Made by a program: the position numbers and the translations under genes | Shown here: in pieces, positions 33,727-43,900 of the stretch | How the letters are laid out: each line of letters begins with the position of its first letter | Position numbering within the stretch: position 1 is the stretch's first letter | NCBI RefSeq assembly: GCF_016055185.1 | Contig: NZ_JAECVR010000013.1 | Span: forward strand, 56,778 to 120,777 | Length of the DNA stretch: 64,000 nt | Direction: 5' to 3' | DNA from: Paenactinomyces guangxiensis | GTDB lineage: Bacteria; Bacillota; Bacilli; Thermoactinomycetales; Thermoactinomycetaceae | The notes under the pieces: model-generated | What the model was told of the DNA's origin: nothing | The model's input: the letters and a program-made list of their open reading frames with translations, nothing else | Database searches by the model: none

Positions 33727-35438
33727 ATATAGAGAAATTACCCCTCGCTGATTGGATCGATGCGTTGATTGAATGGATGCAGATTTATTTTAAACCCTTA
33801 TTTTCCGTGATTAGTGGCACGATTGAGCCGACTGTTGATTATTTTCAACGATTGTTAACCCTTTTGCCGCCGATTGGAACGATTGTACTCATCACGCTCC
33901 TTACCTGGTGGATCACTCGTTTCCGCGTGGCTCTCTTCTCGTTAGCCGGACTTTTACTTATTTATAATCTGGGATATTGGGAAGAGAGTGTTGAGACAAT
34001 CGCGCTGGTCTTAACATCCACCATCATTTCCATCGTGATCGGGATTCCATTCGGTCTGTGGACGGGGCGAAGCCAGCGAGTCCAGCAGGGGGTCAATCCC
34101 TTGCTCGATTTTATGCAAACCATGCCTTCGTTTGTTTATCTTATCCCCGCCGTGTTCTTTTTCTCGCTGGGCACCGTCCCCGGAGTGATTGCATCGGTTA
34201 TTTTCTCTATGCCTCCGACGATCCGGCTTACCGCTCTGGGTTTGCGCCAGGTTTCCCGGGAACTGAAAGAAGCGGCTGATGCTTTTGGTTCGACATCGCT
34301 GCAAAAATTGCTGAAAGTGGAGATCCCCCTGGCAAAGCCGACGATCATGGCCGGGGTTAATCAGACCATTATGCTTTCCCTGTCGATGGTTGTGACAGCT
34401 TCGATGATTGGAGCGGGCGGATTGGGCAGTATCGTGCTTGAATCCATTACCCGTTTGAAAGTAGGAAAAGGGTTTGAGAGCGGACTGGCAATCGTCATTA
34501 TTGCTATTATCCTCGACCGCCTGACGCAGAACATGGGAAAAAGGAAAGAGAATGGTTCCCGCAAGTCACGAAAGTGGATCGGCGGAATGGTTCTCGTAGC
34601 CGTCATCTCTTTAATCACAGCAAGTTTTTTCCAAACAACCGGAGTTGAGCAGAAGAAGAAAATCACTCTCACTTATGTAAACTGGGTGTCTGAAGAAGCA
34701 AGTACTCATGTGGTCAAAAAAGTGCTGGAAGATCAAGGGTATAAAGTGGAGTTACAAGAGGTGGAGCCCGGACCGATGTGGGACGGAGTTGCCAAAGGTT
34801 CGGCAGATGCGATGGTTGCAGCCTGGCTTCCCACTGCTTCCAAACAATATTACGACCGCTACAAAGACGAAGTGGTCAACCTGGGCCCCAATTTAAAAGG
34901 GACCAAACAGGGTCTGGTCGTTCCGGATTATGTAACGATAAATTCATATGAACAGCTAAATGCTTATAAAGAAAAATTTGATAACAAGATTATTGGCATC
35001 GATCCCGGTACGGGTACCATGCTGTTTGCCAAAAACACGATTAAACAGTACGGCCTGGATATGGAACTGGTTGAAGGATCTGATGCGGCAATGACGGCGG
35101 CCCTGGACCAAGCGATCAAACAGAAAAAGTGGATCGTGGTGACCGGTTGGACTCCCCACTGGATGTTTGTCAAGTACGATCTGAAATATCTGGAAGATCC
35201 AAAAGGGACTTTCGGGCCGGAAGAAGCAATTTACACCATTGTCCGTAAAGGGCTGAAAGAAGATATGCCTGAAGCCTATCAAATTTTAGACCGTTTCTAC
35301 TGGACTGCCAAAGATATGGAAGAAGTTATGGTTCAGGTTGAAGAAGGAAAAACACCGGATGAGGCGGCAGCAAACTGGGTGGCTGAACACCAGGATCAGG
35401 TCAAACAGTGGACCGCCGGACTGAAACAGAACCAATAG
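33723..35438 (+). CDS. Glycine betaine transporter permease fused to binding protein
   Basis: 571 residues combine two subunits that are separate (OpuAB, OpuAC) in B. subtilis. Residues about 1-275 are the permease, with six or so membrane helices and the EAA-type loop ELKEAADAFGSTSLQKL. Another membrane segment (about 288-305) then anchors a substrate-binding domain (about 315-571) with YVNWVSEEASTHVVKKVLE and PGPMWDGVAKGSADAMVAAW. The Trp residues could form the betaine-binding aromatic box. The fusion order resembles OpuABC of Lactococcus: two binding domains per transporter. It forms an operon with opuAA. Confidence 0.93.
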   Translation: MNIEKLPLADWIDALIEWMQIYFKPLFSVISGTIEPTVDYFQRLLTLLPPIGTIVLITLLTWWITRFRVALFSLAGLLLIYNLGYWEESVETIALVLTSTIISIVIGIPFGLWTGRSQRVQQGVNPLLDFMQTMPSFVYLIPAVFFFSLGTVPGVIASVIFSMPPTIRLTALGLRQVSRELKEAADAFGSTSLQKLLKVEIPLAKPTIMAGVNQTIMLSLSMVVTASMIGAGGLGSIVLESITRLKVGKGFESGLAIVIIAIILDRLTQNMGKRKENGSRKSRKWIGGMVLVAVISLITASFFQTTGVEQKKKITLTYVNWVSEEASTHVVKKVLEDQGYKVELQEVEPGPMWDGVAKGSADAMVAAWLPTASKQYYDRYKDEVVNLGPNLKGTKQGLVVPDYVTINSYEQLNAYKEKFDNKIIGIDPGTGTMLFAKNTIKQYGLDMELVEGSDAAMTAALDQAIKQKKWIVVTGWTPHWMFVKYDLKYLEDPKGTFGPEEAIYTIVRKGLKEDMPEAYQILDRFYWTAKDMEEVMVQVEEGKTPDEAAANWVAEHQDQVKQWTAGLKQNQ

Positions 35439-35605
35439 CTGACAAAAACCAGGCACAATGCTTTCTTTTCATCCTGCATATTGTCCCGGACATCAATCCG
35501 GGCTTTTCTTTTGCCCAAAAGATTCTCTCTTCTTCACCGGCATTGGCGTTTCCGGGCTTGTCTGATATATTTTTACATAAAAAATGGGCTTCGCAGGTGA
35601 TTCTG

Positions 35606-36316
35606 TTGAAAAACACAAACATTCTTATGATCGAAGATGATCCGGAGATTAATAGACTGATCAGCAAATATTTAGCAAAAGAAGGATATACGTTAGTTCA
35701 GGCTTTTGACGGTAAAGAAGCTTTAGAGAAGTTTGCACAGAGCCATTTCAGTTTAATCATTTTAGACCTGATGCTTCCTGTGATAGACGGATTAGAGGTG
35801 ATGAGGAGAATAAGGGAAGTAAGCACCGTTCCTATTCTGCTTTTGACTGCGAAAAGAGAGGATACGGATAAAGTGATTGGCCTGGGGGCCGGAGCAGATG
35901 ATTATATTGTAAAGCCTTTTTCTGTATTTGAGCTGGTTGCCAGAGTGAAAGCACATCTACGCCGCTATATCTACTTTAATCACCATGGAAGCATTCCCGG
36001 GGGAGGCAAAAACATAATTGTTCATGGAGATTTAAAGCTGGATACGGAAAACTGCACCTTAACCAGGCGGGGTGAGCCAGTGGATTTGACTGCAAAGGAA
36101 TATCACATTTTAAAGCTGTTTTTAAGTTATCCCCAGCGGGTGTTTACCAAAGAACAGCTATTCAATCAGGTCTGGGGAGAAGAATTTATGGGGGACGAAA
36201 ATACGGTCATGGTTCACATCAGCCGTTTGCGGTCCAAAATTGAAGATTCTCCCGACAAACCGAAGTATATCAAAACGGTATGGGGATTCGGTTATAAATT
36301 GGGTGACGGGAAATGA
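35606..36316 (+). CDS. OmpR-family response regulator (YcbL-like)
   Basis: 236 residues: receiver domain (phospho-acceptor Asp54 in LIILDLMLPV, conserved Lys in IVKPFSVFEL) and a winged-helix DNA-binding domain (about 135-235, LTAKEYHILKLFLSYPQRVF and YIKTVWGFGYKL). I chose TTG 35606 (AGGTGA upstream); longer readings have no homology. It overlaps the kinase gene by 4 bases. Order and sizes of the four genes here match B. subtilis ycbL-ycbM-ycbN-ycbO, linked to antimicrobial-peptide response, so control of the following ABC transporter is likely. Confidence 0.9.
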   Translation: MKNTNILMIEDDPEINRLISKYLAKEGYTLVQAFDGKEALEKFAQSHFSLIILDLMLPVIDGLEVMRRIREVSTVPILLLTAKREDTDKVIGLGAGADDYIVKPFSVFELVARVKAHLRRYIYFNHHGSIPGGGKNIIVHGDLKLDTENCTLTRRGEPVDLTAKEYHILKLFLSYPQRVFTKEQLFNQVWGEEFMGDENTVMVHISRLRSKIEDSPDKPKYIKTVWGFGYKLGDGK

Positions 36317-37236
36317 GTATTTGGAGTTTGGGACTGATCGGCATGATCTTTTTAACTTTCGTTGCTCTCTATATGAAGATGAGAACAGATCTCAGTGAAA
36401 TCACATCCACTGTAAAAAAGATCATTCATGGCAACATCAATCATCGGATTCGTCTGCAAACGGGAAATAAGTCGATTCAGCGTTTGGCCCGGCATCTAAA
36501 TGATTTATTAGACCAATATCAACATGTACTGGTAAAGAGCAAAACAAACGAAGAAATGAGGAAAAAATTCATTTCCAATATGTCCCATGATTTGATCACA
36601 CCCCTCACCTCCCTCCTGGGATATATTGAAGTGTTAAAGAAGGACCCGGATCTCAGTGAGCAGGAAAAGCGGGAGTATATAGATATTATTGACAAGAAAG
36701 TTCATTTCTTGTATGAATTCATGGAACAATTTTTCCAACTATCCAAACTGGAAGCAAAGGATGTAGCTCTCCGGATAGAAAAGATCAATCTTTCACAGAT
36801 TGTCAGACAGACTCTGCTTTTTTACTATGATGAGTTTGTAAAGATGGAAACAGAACCGGTGATTTTGATTCCGGAACAAGATCTGTTTGTTTTAGGGGAT
36901 CTGCAGGCAACCAAACGGATTTTAAACAACTTAATTTCCAATCACTTAAAATACGGGGCGGATGGGGAGCAATTTGGAATCCAACTGCGGGAAGAGGACA
37001 GGCAAGTATGGGTGGATCTTTGGGACAATGGGCGTGGGATCCCGGAACATGAATTGGAACATATTTTTGAGCGCCTTTATACTCTTGAACGCTCACGCAA
37101 CAAAAAACTTCAGGGAAGCGGTCTGGGGCTGACAATTGTGAAACAGCTGGTTGAATATCAAAATGGAAAAATCATGGTTAACAGTATTCCATATGAAAAA
37201 ACGATTTTTTCTTTCAGCTTGCCCAAACCGTCTTAA
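36313..37236 (+). CDS. Sensor histidine kinase (YcbM-like)
   Basis: 307 residues. A single N-terminal membrane helix (about 2-22) leaves almost no extracellular part, so it probably senses within the membrane or through its ABC transporter partner. A HAMP-like linker is followed by the dimerisation/phospho-acceptor box FISNMSHDLITPLTSLLGY (His92) and the ATP-binding domain with LWDNGRGIPEHELEHIFERL and GSGLGLTIVKQL. It pairs with the preceding regulator. A strong terminator after it separates it from the transporter genes. Confidence 0.9.
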   Translation: MSIWSLGLIGMIFLTFVALYMKMRTDLSEITSTVKKIIHGNINHRIRLQTGNKSIQRLARHLNDLLDQYQHVLVKSKTNEEMRKKFISNMSHDLITPLTSLLGYIEVLKKDPDLSEQEKREYIDIIDKKVHFLYEFMEQFFQLSKLEAKDVALRIEKINLSQIVRQTLLFYYDEFVKMETEPVILIPEQDLFVLGDLQATKRILNNLISNHLKYGADGEQFGIQLREEDRQVWVDLWDNGRGIPEHELEHIFERLYTLERSRNKKLQGSGLGLTIVKQLVEYQNGKIMVNSIPYEKTIFSFSLPKPS

Positions 37237-37266
37237 GGTTTTTGTAAGATTTGTTTAAATGAAATG

Positions 37267-37305
37267 AAAGGAGTATGCCTTATGATTTGGACATACTCCT
37301 TTTTG
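37267..37305 (+). terminator. Terminator between the two-component and ABC genes
   Basis: AAAGGAGTATG and CATACTCCTTT form a perfect 11-bp stem followed by TT. It may act as an attenuator, since the transporter genes start only 33 bases later. Confidence 0.8.
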
Positions 37306-37337
37306 CTTGAAAAATTTGAAGGATAGGGTGAGGTCAT

Positions 37338-38273
37338 GTGGAAACAGTGCTGCAAACCCGTCATTTAACCAAGCAATACCAGGGAACGACGGTTGTCGAA
37401 AACTTAAATATGAGTATAAACAGAGGGGAGATTTACGGCTTTTTAGGTCCAAACGGGGCGGGAAAAACGACAACCATCCGCATGATAATGAGTTTAGTGA
37501 AGCCGACAGGCGGAGAGGTTTATCTGTTTGGTGAAAAGATAACAAGCAATAACATTTCTTTGTTTCAGCGGATTGGGGCCATGATCGAGTATCCCGGGTT
37601 TTATATGAATTTAACCGCAGTTGAAAACCTGGATATCCATCGCCGAATGATGGGGATTTATGATCATAGAAGCGTGTACGAGCATTTGAAACTGGTCGGG
37701 CTTCAAGAAGCAGGTGATAAAAAAGTAAAGCAATATTCATTGGGAATGAAACAACGTCTTGGAATTGCAAGGGCATTATTGCATCATCCTGAATTTCTCA
37801 TCCTGGATGAGCCGAGCAACGGATTGGATCCCAACGGTATTGTGGAGATCAGGGAACTGTTGCTGGAATTAAGCCGTAAACGGGAGATCAGCATTTTAGT
37901 TTCCAGCCACATATTGAGCGAAGTTCAACATCTGGCATCAAAAATTGGCATATTACACAAAGGAAAATTAGTTGAACAGTTGGATTTTAAGGAATTGCAA
38001 AGCCGCAACCGCAACTACATCTTTTTAAGAGTAACTGATAGCAGGAAAACAGCTTATCTATTGGAACAGAAAATGAATATTCATGATTACACAATCATAG
38101 AAAACGGGGTTTTTCGGGTGTATGAACGGCTGGATGAGACGGAGGTTGTGAACCAAATCCTGGTTAGCCACGGGGTTGGGGTAAAGGAAATGAAATTATC
38201 TGTCGATTCGTTAGAAGATTATTATTTAAAGCTGACAGGGGGAAACAAGCATGGTGAATCTGTTGCGATGTGA
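37338..38273 (+). CDS. BcrA/YcbN-type ABC transporter ATPase
   Basis: 311 residues with Walker A GFLGPNGAGKTTTIRM, signature YSLGMKQRLGIARAL and Walker B FLILDEPSNGLDP, plus a C-terminal extension typical of bacitracin/lantibiotic export ATPases (BcrA, SpaF, YcbN). GTG start with GTGAGG close upstream. It overlaps the permease gene by 23 bases. A role in peptide-antibiotic resistance is inferred from family and from the adjacent two-component system. Confidence 0.9.
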   Translation: METVLQTRHLTKQYQGTTVVENLNMSINRGEIYGFLGPNGAGKTTTIRMIMSLVKPTGGEVYLFGEKITSNNISLFQRIGAMIEYPGFYMNLTAVENLDIHRRMMGIYDHRSVYEHLKLVGLQEAGDKKVKQYSLGMKQRLGIARALLHHPEFLILDEPSNGLDPNGIVEIRELLLELSRKREISILVSSHILSEVQHLASKIGILHKGKLVEQLDFKELQSRNRNYIFLRVTDSRKTAYLLEQKMNIHDYTIIENGVFRVYERLDETEVVNQILVSHGVGVKEMKLSVDSLEDYYLKLTGGNKHGESVAM

Positions 38274-38976
38274 GATGTTAAAGCTGAAAAAATCTTATTT
38301 TCTTCTCATCGTAGTGGCCGGAGGACTGATTATGCCGGGACTTATGCTGCTTGGCCGCCTGGCGGCAAATGAAGGGCCGCGAGAGTGGAGGGAGTATTTT
38401 GGCAACATTGAAATGGCGATGTTTCTATTCCTGGGAACTATTTTGTTCGCGTTGGTTTCAAGCTTTGTTTTTACAAGGGAATATACAGAGAAAACGGTTA
38501 ATTTTTTGTTTACGTATCCCATCCATCGCATGAAGATTTTCTTTGGAAAATTAATCATCATTTATATTGTGATCACTTCCATCTATTGTATCCAATTTTT
38601 AGCCACTCTGGCTACCGGGGCCTTTCTCATGGAAGATACGCTTACCTCTCAAATATTGAGATCACAGATCAAGGCAAATGTGTATTCTCTTTTGTTTCAA
38701 TTTGCCCTTGTCCCGATCTTTACCCTGTTGGGTTCAGTTTACAAAAATTTAATTATACCGATTGTGACCGCCTGTATTTTCACAGCGACTAATTTATTAT
38801 TAATTTCTTCAAGTTACAAGGAGTATTCTTCCTTTTTTGCGCCCGGTCTTCCAGTGCTTGCCTTAAAAAATACCACGATTAGCTTTACGCCAATCGTGAT
38901 CATATCTTCAAGTATCTTCTTCTTCTTTTTAGCCGCGAATTTCATTTATCTTACAAAAGCAGATATACATCAATAG
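38251..38976 (+). CDS. ABC-2 type permease (YcbO-like)
   Basis: 241 residues with about six hydrophobic segments: one near 12-30, a pair around 50-75, then four to the C-terminus. FVFTREYTEKTVNFLFTYPI is the typical ABC-2/BcrB loop with a conserved Glu before helix 3. It starts inside the ATPase gene, so translation is coupled. Together they form a two-subunit efflux or immunity transporter. Confidence 0.87.
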   Translation: MVNLLRCEMLKLKKSYFLLIVVAGGLIMPGLMLLGRLAANEGPREWREYFGNIEMAMFLFLGTILFALVSSFVFTREYTEKTVNFLFTYPIHRMKIFFGKLIIIYIVITSIYCIQFLATLATGAFLMEDTLTSQILRSQIKANVYSLLFQFALVPIFTLLGSVYKNLIIPIVTACIFTATNLLLISSSYKEYSSFFAPGLPVLALKNTTISFTPIVIISSSIFFFFLAANFIYLTKADIHQ

Positions 38977-39329
38977 TTCCGGCAATAATCGTTACCCGAA
39001 AGCCGATTGGGCGGTCATGGAGTTCATCGGCTATGCTTATATTGCCGGCTTTTCTTCCAGAAAATGCCGGATTATTTTCCTCTTTACTGTGAAAGTGTGT
39101 GTCTAAGGGCTCCCGATCGGCGCCTGGCGAGGAAGTAAAAGTGGCCGCTCCAAAAACTGCACAAGGGGCTCGGCAAAAGAGGCAGGGAAGGGAATTCAAA
39201 GAAGAATTGCGTTGCTTTTTTCCTTGTTCCGTTTTTTCCATTCGGTCGGTCGCCAAAAGGTCGCTCCCCAGAGTTCTGCTTCCCCAGCATGATGAAAACT
39301 TTCATCCCAGGGTTGTGTCGCCCCGGTCA
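38977..39329. other. Spacer between the ABC permease and ytpI
   Basis: No gene is supported. Both strands have open frames of 60-170 codons, but none has a good ribosome-binding site or a recognised family. Sequence is GC-richer than nearby spacers and may contain an old coding remnant. Confidence 0.4.
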
Positions 39330-39629
39330 TTAGGGTTTTCTGTGCGTAAGCTGCAGGAAATAACGGCGATGTTTTACCCCATAATACAAGTTGATCACAC
39401 CAAGGGCAAAAATAAGGAAAATGAAAGTATATCGAAGCCAGGAGCCCCCTGGAGTTGTCAGCTGAAGGATGGCGATGGAGACAAACATGATGCCCATGCT
39501 GATGTTCATGCGCGCTTGATAGATCCGCCTGGAAATCCCCTTTGTGCGGCGGGACATCATGCTGTGAAAAAATGTGCCGAAAATGGTGATACAGATGACG
39601 GACACCAGTAAAATCGTGACGGCCTGCAT
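39330..39629 (-). CDS. ytpI: YtpI family membrane protein
   Basis: 99 residues with three hydrophobic segments (about 3-22, 40-60, 66-85) and the ending NLYYGVKHRRYFLQL that is typical of YtpI (about 100 residues in B. subtilis). Function unknown. AGGAGG precedes the ATG. In B. subtilis ytpI is followed by nrnA (ytqI), ytrI and ytrH; here nrnA is absent. Confidence 0.85.
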   Translation of the reverse strand: MQAVTILLVSVICITIFGTFFHSMMSRRTKGISRRIYQARMNISMGIMFVSIAILQLTTPGGSWLRYTFIFLIFALGVINLYYGVKHRRYFLQLTHRKP

Positions 39630-39691
39630 GAGAAACCTCCTAATAGATAAGCGCCTGCATCTTTAAAAAGACGAAGGCGCAACATGTACCG

Positions 39692-39895
39692 TTAAGATTG
39701 ATGATGTTCTGAATTTTGCTCCTCGGGGATAAACCAACATCCCATGGATGTTCGGTCGATGTGGACCGCCATGTTTCGTTCTGCGATTTCTTTCTCGATC
39801 AGGCTGGCAACTTCTTGCGTTTCCGCGAAGGCAGAGTAACCGTTTATCAATTTTTCTATCTTAGCGCGGGCGATGGCCTTGCGGTTAATAATCAT
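39692..39895 (-). CDS. Small conserved-looking protein in the ytr cluster
   Basis: 67 residues with AAAGGGGGA before the ATG, so it is probably real. It begins MIINRKAIARAKIEKLINGY, is helical in its first two thirds, and ends EQNSEHHQS. It lies where nrnA stands in B. subtilis. No catalytic motif is seen and I cannot name it. A hairpin (GCGCCT...AGGCGC, 39655-39680) separates it from ytpI. Confidence 0.6.
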   Translation of the reverse strand: MIINRKAIARAKIEKLINGYSAFAETQEVASLIEKEIAERNMAVHIDRTSMGCWFIPEEQNSEHHQS

Positions 39896-39947
39896 GGTGG
39901 TTCCCCCTTTCTATACTCATGATACCCTAAAGAAACCCGGGATGCGA

Positions 39948-40487
39948 CTATTTGTCTGAATCTGACACACCTTCGTCAGAAATCTCCTCTGCTTTGACCC
40001 AGATTTTCAGGTTGGAACGGTAAAAAGAAAGGTATTTGACGTGAATTTGAAACTTTACCTTTTCCTCTTCATCGATGGGAATCGGCTGTTTCTCCAGGAC
40101 AAGTGCCACCAGGTCGGGGTTGCTGCTCATCCATTCCATTGATTTTTCAAGAAATGGTTCCATCATTTCTTCCACTTTTGCTTTGATGGCTTCGGCCCCA
40201 ACCGCCCGTTCGCTGTCAACCTCTACTTGAATCTTTTTGATTTTCTCGTTCTCTTTCTGTCGATAAGTTCCTTTTTCTGTCATATTTGCTAATTCTTCAT
40301 GCAGTTTCATAATCTCTTTATGTTTCTGGTTGTTGGCATAATAAATGGCATCTCGTTCACGATACAGGCTGTCGATTTTTTTGGCGTACAGAAAAAGCAT
40401 AAACCCGCCCCCAACGAAGATCCCCAGCAAAAACATGACCAGTGCGCGGCTGTTTTTTTTCAATCCCCGGATGACTCCGCTCGCCAT
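39948..40487 (-). CDS. ytrI: Sporulation protein YtrI
   Basis: 179 residues: one membrane helix (about 15-36, RALVMFLLGIFVGGGFMLFL), a coiled-coil stretch (about 38-80), and a soluble C-terminal domain (about 80-170), as in B. subtilis YtrI. YtrH and YtrI are SigE-dependent mother-cell membrane proteins that help sporulation; their action is unknown. It begins one base after the ytrH stop, so the two are one operon. Confidence 0.85.
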   Translation of the reverse strand: MASGVIRGLKKNSRALVMFLLGIFVGGGFMLFLYAKKIDSLYRERDAIYYANNQKHKEIMKLHEELANMTEKGTYRQKENEKIKKIQVEVDSERAVGAEAIKAKVEEMMEPFLEKSMEWMSSNPDLVALVLEKQPIPIDEEEKVKFQIHVKYLSFYRSNLKIWVKAEEISDEGVSDSDK

Positions 40488-40488
40488 G

Positions 40489-40818
40489 TTAGATTTCCCC
40501 TTGAATAAGCCAGCGGACTAAGATGGTTCCGGTGTGGGCTCCGATAAAAGCACTCACGATAAAGATTAATTGTTGGAAAGCCTGGTCCAGTTGACCGCCC
40601 AAAATATTAACTTCAAACGTCTTAATCGTATCAAAGGTTCCACCGATTGCAGCCACCATTGCCCAGATTTTTAGTTGTTCGGCCAGGCGCAGCATTCGCC
40701 ACATCGGGTAGTCATCAGTGATAAATGCGCCAATTCCGCCCAGTACGACTCCCCCAAGTACAACTCCCAATGCGATCAAAAAGTCTAAAATGGTTGTCGC
40801 CCAGAATTGCTGCTCCAT
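40489..40818 (-). CDS. ytrH: Sporulation membrane protein YtrH
   Basis: 109 residues with three hydrophobic segments. DFLIALGVVLGGVVLGGIGA and FIVSAFIGAHTGTILVRWL are highly typical of YtrH. It is first in the ytrH-ytrI operon, divergent from dnaE. A SigE-like promoter lies 34-62 bases upstream, which fits mother-cell expression. Confidence 0.9.
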   Translation of the reverse strand: MEQQFWATTILDFLIALGVVLGGVVLGGIGAFITDDYPMWRMLRLAEQLKIWAMVAAIGGTFDTIKTFEVNILGGQLDQAFQQLIFIVSAFIGAHTGTILVRWLIQGEI

Positions 40819-40851
40819 CGTACAACCCGCCTTTTTACTTATCTGCTTCTA

Positions 40852-40880
40852 TCATTATGACAGCCCGTATGGAAATATGT
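40852..40880 (-). promoter_or_regulatory. SigE-like promoter of ytrH-ytrI
   Basis: On the minus strand ACATATT (40880-40874) and CATAATGA (40859-40852) are 14 bases apart. The -35 fits kmATATT well; the -10 keeps CATA of CATACANT but differs after it. Confidence 0.5.
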
Positions 40881-40961
40881 GGACATGTTGGGACTGAGAA
40901 GATATGTTCGCTTTCCCGTGAATCCGTTATAATAGGAAGGAGAAGAGGGAGGCTCGGACGG

Positions 40962-43900
40962 ATGGGTGACAAATCGTTTGTGCATCTTCATGTACATAGT
41001 GAATACAGCTTGCTTGACGGTGCTGCCCGGATTGAAGAATTGGTGCAAGCAGCAAAAGAGCAGGGGATGAAGGCATTAGCGATCACTGACCACGGAGCCA
41101 TGTACGGAGTGGTTCCTTTTTATAAAGCATGCCTTAATGAAGGGATCCAACCGATTATCGGCTGTGAAGTTTACTTGACCGGCGGAGACTATCGGGAGAG
41201 ACCTTCCTTGCGTGAACAGAAAATTTATCATCTGCTTCTCCTGGCTGAAACAGATGAAGGATATAAAAACCTGATGCGCCTGACCAGCGAGGCACACTTG
41301 CACGGATTTCACTACAAACCCCGTATTGACAAAAGTCTGCTTCGCCGGTATTCACGGGGGCTGATAGCCACCAGTTCCTGTCTGGCCGGAGAGATCCCCC
41401 AGGCGATTCTCAATGATCAAATCAGCCATGCGAAACGGCTGGCGGAAGAATATAGGGATATTTTTGGGGCAGAGAATTTCTTTTTTGAGTTGCAGGATCA
41501 TCAGATGCGGGAGCAGCAAAAAGTGAACCGCCAGTTAATCGCTTTGTCCAAAGAGATGGGCATTCCCCTGATCGCAACCAATGATGTCCACTATACCGCC
41601 AGGGAAGACCATGAGGTGCATGATTGCCTTCTTTGCATCGGTACGGGAAGAAAACTGGCTGATGAAGACAGGATGCGCTTTCCGTCTGATCAGTTTTATC
41701 TGAAATCACCGGAAGAGATGGGGCAACTTTTTTCCTGCGTTCCGGAAGCACTGCACAATACGGTGAAAATTGCTGAGCGATGCCGGGTGCAAATTCCGCT
41801 GGGGAGGCGTTTGTTGCCGGAGTTTCCCGTTCCCTCGGGGATGACAGCCAAAACCCATTTGCGCGCCAAGTGTTATGAAGGTGCCGAACAACGGTACGGA
41901 ACTCTTTCGGAAACGGTTAAACAACGCCTTGAATATGAGCTTTCCATCATCGACCGGATGGGATTTAACGATTACTTTTTAGTGGTCTGGGACTTTGTCC
42001 GGTTTGCTCATGAACAGGGGATTGCAGTGGGGCCGGGCCGGGGATCAGCGTCCGGAAGCCTGGTTTCCTATGTGCTGAAAATTACCGATGTTGATCCGAT
42101 CCGTTATCATTTATTGTTTGAGCGTTTTTTAAATCCCGAGCGGATCAGTATGCCGGATATTGATATTGATTTTAACTATGAGCGGCGGGATGAAGTGATC
42201 CGGTATGTCATGGAGAAGTACGGGAAGGATCGCGTTGCCCAGATCATTACCTTTGGAACAATGGCTCCGCGTGCTGCTGTGCGCGATGTGGGACGGGTGA
42301 TGGGAGTCCCGTACAGGGAAGTTGATCAAGCGGCCAAAATGATTCCCGGCAGCCCCGGCATGACTCTGGACCGTGCCATCCAAATGGAACCGCGCCTCAA
42401 GCAACTGTATAACAATCCCCGGACAGGCCGGTTGCTGCATACAGTCAGCAAAGTAGAAGGAATGCCGCGCCATGCTTCCACCCACGCGGCCGGAGTTGTT
42501 ATTTCACAGGCTCCCCTTACTGAATATGTCCCCTTGCAGGAAGGAAGCGGAGGAGTGGCTTTAACCCAGTATCCGATGGAAGTGCTGGAAGAGATCGGCC
42601 TGTTGAAAGCAGATTTCCTGGGTCTGCGCAATTTGACGGTCATCGAACGTGCACTTGAGTTGATCCGGGAGCATCACGGGGTGCATATTTCTTTTGAGGG
42701 CTCCAATTATGACGATCCGGCCACTTATGAACTGTTATCCGCCGGGGATACCACTGGTGTGTTTCAGCTGGAGTCGGCGGGAATGCGGAAGGTATTGCGG
42801 GAATTGAAACCGTCTACGTTTGAGGATATTATTGCCGTTCTGGCTTTATACCGTCCCGGCCCGATGGAGCAAATTCCCCGCTTTATCCGGGCTAAGCACG
42901 GACTGGAAAAAGTAACGTTTCCCCATCCTGATCTGAGGGAGATTTTACAAAATACGTACGGGATTATTGTTTATCAGGAACAAATCATGCAGATCGCTGC
43001 AAAAATGGCCGGTTTTTCTTTAGGGCAAGCGGATCTGTTGCGCCGGGCCGTCGGAAAAAAGAAGAAAGATTTGTTGTTGGAGCAGAGAAATGCCTTTGTC
43101 GAAGGATGCCTGAAAAAGGGTTACGATGAGGAAACAGGCCGGCAGGTATATGATCTGATTGTACGGTTTGCCGACTATGGATTTAACCGCAGCCACTCAG
43201 CCGCATACGGAGTACTCGCTTACCAGACAGCCTTTTTAAAGGCCAACTACCCGCTGGCTTTTATGTCTGCACTGCTCACAACTGTAGTGGGAAGCCAGAC
43301 AAAGCTGGCCGAGTATATTGATGAGGCCCGCCGGATGGGGATTCAAGTTCTTCCGCCTGATGTGCAGAAGAGCGGTTACACGTTTACAGTGGAAAAAGAT
43401 TCGATCCGCTTTGGCCTGGCTGCTGTGAAAAATGTGGGCACTCTCGCGATCCAATCCATTTTGCAAGCACGGGCAGAAAGGCCGTTTAAAGATTTGATGG
43501 ATCTCTGCGGGCGGATTGATCTTCGCGTTTGCAACCGCCGGGTGCTGGAATCGCTGATTCAATGTGGGGCGATGGATTCTTTGTCGGGCCATCGCGCCCA
43601 GAATCTGGCCATCCTGGATGAAGTGATGGAAAAAGCCTCCAACGGGCGGAAGGCTCGTTCCAAACATCAGTTAAGTTTATTTGCAGACGGGGAAGAGGCG
43701 GATCAAAGTACACTGTCAGATGTGAGGATATCTCCTTATACGCAAAAAGAAAAGCTGGAATATGAACGGGAACTGCTGGGGCTTTATCTGTCCGGGCATC
43801 CGCTGGATGACTTTCTCGATGTGATCGAGCGCGAGACCACACACCGCATCAGCCGGCTGGCAGAGTGTGCCGACCAGGAACAAGTGGTGATTGCCGGGCT

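Noticed and set aside
39099..39611. 170-codon plus-strand frame
   Set aside because: Its second half is antisense to ytpI, and the first half has no recognisable domain or ribosome-binding site.
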